Shown in pieces: positions 31,258 to 33,743 of a stretch of 33,743 bases of DNA; positions within the stretch are counted from its first letter, which is position 1; every line of letters begins with the position of its first letter. Position numbers and translations under genes: made by a program. Under the pieces are notes generated by a model. It saw only the letters and a list, made by a program, of their open reading frames with translations, was not told the origin of the DNA and ran no database searches. This DNA is from Flavobacteriaceae bacterium (lineage in GTDB: Bacteria > Bacteroidota > Bacteroidia > Flavobacteriales > Weeksellaceae), in contig JAISSC010000202.1 in assembly GCA_031273305.1 (NCBI GenBank), positions 1 through 33,743 of the forward strand. The letters are read 5' to 3'.

Positions 31258-32541
31258 ATGAGAGTTTTAACAATATTTAACTCAAAAAATATAATAGTAA
31301 TAGTATCGTTTTTCCTTATCAATTTCTCATATTCTCAAAAGAAAGATTTTACTCTGGTTTTGGATGCAGGGCACGGAGGGCATGATTTTGGGGCAAGGGG
31401 ACCGTATGCTCATGAAAAAAATGTAAATCTTTCTTTAGTTTTAAAGGTTGGGAGTTTGATTGAAAAAAATAATAAGGAGGTGGAGGTTATTTATACGCGT
31501 AAAACGGATGAGTTTATTCCATTAATAATGCGCGCAGATATAGCTAACAGGAATAAGGCGGATCTATTTGTCTCCATTCATTGTAATGCCGGCACCAAAA
31601 GTGCATATGGAACGGAAACCTTTGTTTTGGGAGCTAGTAGAAATCAGGATAATTTTGATGTGGCGAAAAGGGAAAATGAGGTAATTTATCTGGAAAAGGA
31701 TTATGAAACCAAGTATGAGGGATTTAATCCGTCATCTCCTGAATCCGTTATAGGTCTTACTTTGATGCAGAATATTTATCTGGAAAACAGTCTGAAAATG
31801 GCGGCACATGTTGAAGAAAATTTTAAAAAGGAAGACAGGTTTTCGAGAGGAGTTAAACAGGCCGGTTTTGTGGTTTTGGTACAAACTGCCATGCCTTCCG
31901 TTTTGATAGAAACAGGATTTATCTCCAATTATCAGGAGGGAGAATATCTTGCCTCAGAAGATGGGCAAAATACCATAGCAAAAAATATTTATGACGCTTT
32001 TATCAGTTATAAGAAAGAATATGATAAGAAATCGGGCAAAGAAGAGGTTAAGGAAGTAGTAGTAGTTAAGGAAAAGGAAAAACCTATAGAGAATGTCTTA
32101 AAGGTACAGTTTTTGGCTTCTTTTAATAAATATGGATTAAATGCCTCCCAGCTTAGAGGATTAAAAAATATAGAGATCATTAAATCTAACGGTCGATATA
32201 TTTATTATAGTGGAAGCACAAATATGAGGTCTGAAAGTGAAACTAATTTGAAAGTGGCTAAGGAAGCCGGGTTTACTGATGCAATGGTAGTGGAATTTAA
32301 GGAAAAGGAAGCCTTGAAGAACGAATATTATACCATTGAACTTTTATTGTCTCCAAAGAAATATAGGGAAACGGATGCTATTTTTAAAGGATTGAACAAA
32401 GTCACTCGGGAAAAGAATAACAATGTATACATTTATACGAGTGGAAAGGTGATTAATTATGAATCAGCCAAACGATTATTGGAAAATATCAAAAAATTAG
32501 GATTTTCGGATGCGGTAATATCTAAAATTCCTGCGGGTTAA
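31258..32541 (+). CDS. N-acetylmuramoyl-L-alanine amidase with SPOR-like repeats
   Basis: The 427-residue protein has a signal peptide (about 1-26). The Amidase_3 catalytic domain (31 to about 250) shows the zinc and catalytic residues: H39 in LDAGHGG, E53 in HEKNVNL, H108 in VSIHCNAG, and E218 in VLIETGF. It cuts the bond between muramic acid and the peptide stem in the periplasm. A Lys/Glu linker follows. The C-terminus (about 283-427) is a tandem pair of related repeats of about 70 residues (VQFLASFNKYG...YIYYSG and IELLLSPKKY...YIYTSG), which look like SPOR-type domains that bind denuded glycan at septa. Divergent from lptD. Expected role: cell separation and recycling. Confidence 0.93.
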   Translation: MRVLTIFNSKNIIVIVSFFLINFSYSQKKDFTLVLDAGHGGHDFGARGPYAHEKNVNLSLVLKVGSLIEKNNKEVEVIYTRKTDEFIPLIMRADIANRNKADLFVSIHCNAGTKSAYGTETFVLGASRNQDNFDVAKRENEVIYLEKDYETKYEGFNPSSPESVIGLTLMQNIYLENSLKMAAHVEENFKKEDRFSRGVKQAGFVVLVQTAMPSVLIETGFISNYQEGEYLASEDGQNTIAKNIYDAFISYKKEYDKKSGKEEVKEVVVVKEKEKPIENVLKVQFLASFNKYGLNASQLRGLKNIEIIKSNGRYIYYSGSTNMRSESETNLKVAKEAGFTDAMVVEFKEKEALKNEYYTIELLLSPKKYRETDAIFKGLNKVTREKNNNVYIYTSGKVINYESAKRLLENIKKLGFSDAVISKIPAG

Positions 32542-32791
32542 TGCTCAGTTCCAATTTTTTTCCAATTTTCTCTATTTCTATCAGTAATGTCAGGTCTAAG
32601 TCATTAATCCTCTCCCTGACCAGATTCAGCTTTCCAAGCCCTAAATAATAGTTGATTAAAAACTCAATATATTTTCGAGATTCTTTGATATATATCTGTA
32701 ACTGAATGTCATTTTCTACTTTCCCTGCAAATTCCAGAATTGCTTTTTTAAAAATATCAAATTCTTTATCAGGGTTCTTCTTGTTTTCCAT
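32522..32791 (-). CDS. Small helical protein of unknown function
   Basis: The 89-residue ORF overlaps the last 20 bases of the amidase on the other strand. It is almost entirely helical and charged, with EFDIFKKAILEFAGKVENDI and YIEFLINYYLGLGKLNLV, and has no signal peptide or membrane helix. It could be a small four-helix-bundle-type protein, but I recognise no family. The composition is protein-like and the ORF does not simply mirror a longer gene for most of its length, so I favour a real gene with modest confidence. No strong promoter box is seen upstream. Confidence 0.45.
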   Translation of the reverse strand: MENKKNPDKEFDIFKKAILEFAGKVENDIQLQIYIKESRKYIEFLINYYLGLGKLNLVRERINDLDLTLLIEIEKIGKKLELSINPQEF

Positions 32792-33301
32792 TGTAATTTA
32801 GTTGCGATTTAATTGCTATAATAAATAGTTATGTAAAATTTAATTCATTCACACACGCAATAATTATACCGTTCCAAGTATATTTTTGTATAAGATAGTA
32901 TAGGAGGGAGATATATTTTTTGGTTTTTAATAAAAAATTAATCCATAAATACCAGGCAATAAATTTAGAATCAGGTATAAAGAAAAATGTCAGGATAAAG
33001 TTCGGTCAACTTTTTCCAGTTTTATAAAAATATAGTACTTTTGTCCAGTTGTTGTGTTTTTTGTTTAGATAGGATTTTATTTAGATGACTAAAATAATAA
33101 AGATGTATGTTGATTCCGATTTGGCGGTTGGTGTTTTTGTTATAATTTGTATAATGGGAAATACCTTTCCTATGTTTAGATATAATTGTATTTACAAAAA
33201 ACGAAGCCTTTACCAATTTATATTTTGATTCAAATTAAAATTCACAAAAATTGAAATTTATAAAAAAATTATTTCCGGTAATTTCAGATTTAAAAATTAA
33301 T
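32792..33301. other. 510-bp intergenic region before the polysaccharide export gene
   Basis: This AT-rich stretch holds no convincing gene; a 64-codon minus-strand frame at 33022-33216 is low-complexity and I do not accept it. A TACTTTTG box lies at 33036-33043 (plus). The leader after it would be about 250 bases, with only weak hairpins such as GGAAA/TTTCC near 33160. I see no riboswitch or tRNA. Confidence 0.5.
33036..33043 (+). promoter_or_regulatory. Candidate -7 box for the polysaccharide export operon
   Basis: TACTTTTG matches TAnnTTTG. The -33 region is not convincing. If used, the mRNA has an unusually long leader of about 250 bases before the ATG at 33302. Confidence 0.4.
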
Positions 33302-33743
33302 ATGAGAAAACGTAATTTATATATTGTTTTTGCATTGTTTTTACTATTATTAGGTATAAGTTCCTGCGCTCCAAAGAAAAGCATGTATTATTTTCAGGGC
33401 AATGAGGATACCTTAAATGAAGTATATAAATATACACCTACGCTAAAACCCGATGATTTATTAGTAATAACAGTTTCAGCCCTTGATTTGGAATCCACAC
33501 TTCCATTTAACCAGCAAGACCCTTATAATGTAGGAGGTACATCAACCGCCTCTACTAATAATCCAAGATTAAAAACATATTTAATAGATGAAAACGGTGA
33601 AATAGATTTTCCTGTGTTGGGGAAATTGAAATTAGGAGGATTAACCCGTTCACAGGCGATGGATTTTATGAGGGAAAAACTTACCGTATATATAAAAGAC
33701 CCGTCTGTCAATATAAATATTTCAAATTTCAGGGTTACGGTTT
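33302..33743 (+). CDS. Wza-type polysaccharide export lipoprotein, 3' partial
   Basis: The reading frame is open from an ATG at 33302 to the window end (147 codons, no stop). The protein starts with a lipoprotein signal ending GISSC (Cys22) followed by APKK. The part after it contains TLKPDDLLVITVSALD, the start of the Poly_export domain, and TYLIDENGEIDFPVLGKLKL with LTRSQAMDFMREKL, matching the outer-membrane Wza/BexD family that forms the channel for capsule or exopolysaccharide export. Members are about 260-380 residues, so more than half is missing. It probably starts a capsule or exopolysaccharide locus to the right. Confidence 0.9.
   Translation, partial: MRKRNLYIVFALFLLLLGISSCAPKKSMYYFQGNEDTLNEVYKYTPTLKPDDLLVITVSALDLESTLPFNQQDPYNVGGTSTASTNNPRLKTYLIDENGEIDFPVLGKLKLGGLTRSQAMDFMREKLTVYIKDPSVNINISNFRVTV

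Noticed and set aside
33022-33216. 64-residue minus-strand ORF
   Set aside because: It lies in AT-rich leader DNA, contains no recognisable motif, has an Asn/Lys/Ile-biased composition and runs against the likely promoter of the export operon.

Overview
The window looks like a chromosomal piece of a Bacteroidota organism, most likely a flavobacterium (Weeksellaceae-like). The reasons are the AT-rich DNA, TAnnTTTG-type -7 promoter boxes (often exactly TATATTTG) with almost no Shine-Dalgarno sequences, surface lipoproteins whose lipidated Cys is followed by S/N/K plus acidic residues, two type IX secretion (T9SS) C-terminal sorting domains, a GldI/FKBP-like lipoprotein, and the lptD-ridA neighbourhood. 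The species cannot be named from the sequence alone.

Layout. 1-376 is a GC-rich, strongly palindromic intergenic block. 377-3906 (minus) carries murI, hemW and an isolated nuoN. 4144-5400 (plus) is a T9SS-secreted glycosidase-like propeller. 5525-5908 (minus) is a hotdog acyl-CoA thioesterase. 6027-14330 (minus) is the most interesting part: a five-gene operon with a clear promoter and a cobalamin riboswitch in its leader. It encodes a BtuB-like TonB-dependent receptor, two tandem BtuG-like beta-propeller surface lipoproteins, a PKD-like surface lipoprotein and a 761-residue T9SS-secreted protein with its own propeller. I read it as a surface system for capturing vitamin B12 or other corrinoids.

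14370-16587 (plus) has a MerR regulator, a small acidic conserved protein, an SDR oxidoreductase of the dienoyl-CoA reductase type and a secreted hypothetical protein. 16584-20254 (minus) is a tightly packed glycan operon (sugar aminotransferase, sugar N-acyltransferase, two glycosyltransferases). 20391-23111 (plus) holds padR-pspC and a lysophospholipid acyltransferase. 23231-25768 has an outer-membrane barrel, an FKBP-like lipoprotein, an S4-domain RNA-binding protein and shikimate kinase. 25812-26296 is a lysine tRNA cluster with three intact tRNAs and one deleted tRNA remnant.

26367-27372 is a 5'-truncated ATP-binding regulator gene with an in-frame 21-bp minisatellite, next to a small unrecognised ORF; this is a locally decayed patch. 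27772-32541 is envelope biogenesis: a small membrane protein, ridA, lptD, and divergently a cell-wall amidase with two C-terminal SPOR-like repeats. The window ends inside a Wza-type polysaccharide export lipoprotein (from 33302), probably the first gene of a capsule or exopolysaccharide locus.

All calls come from reading motifs, gene order and DNA structure; no database search was run.
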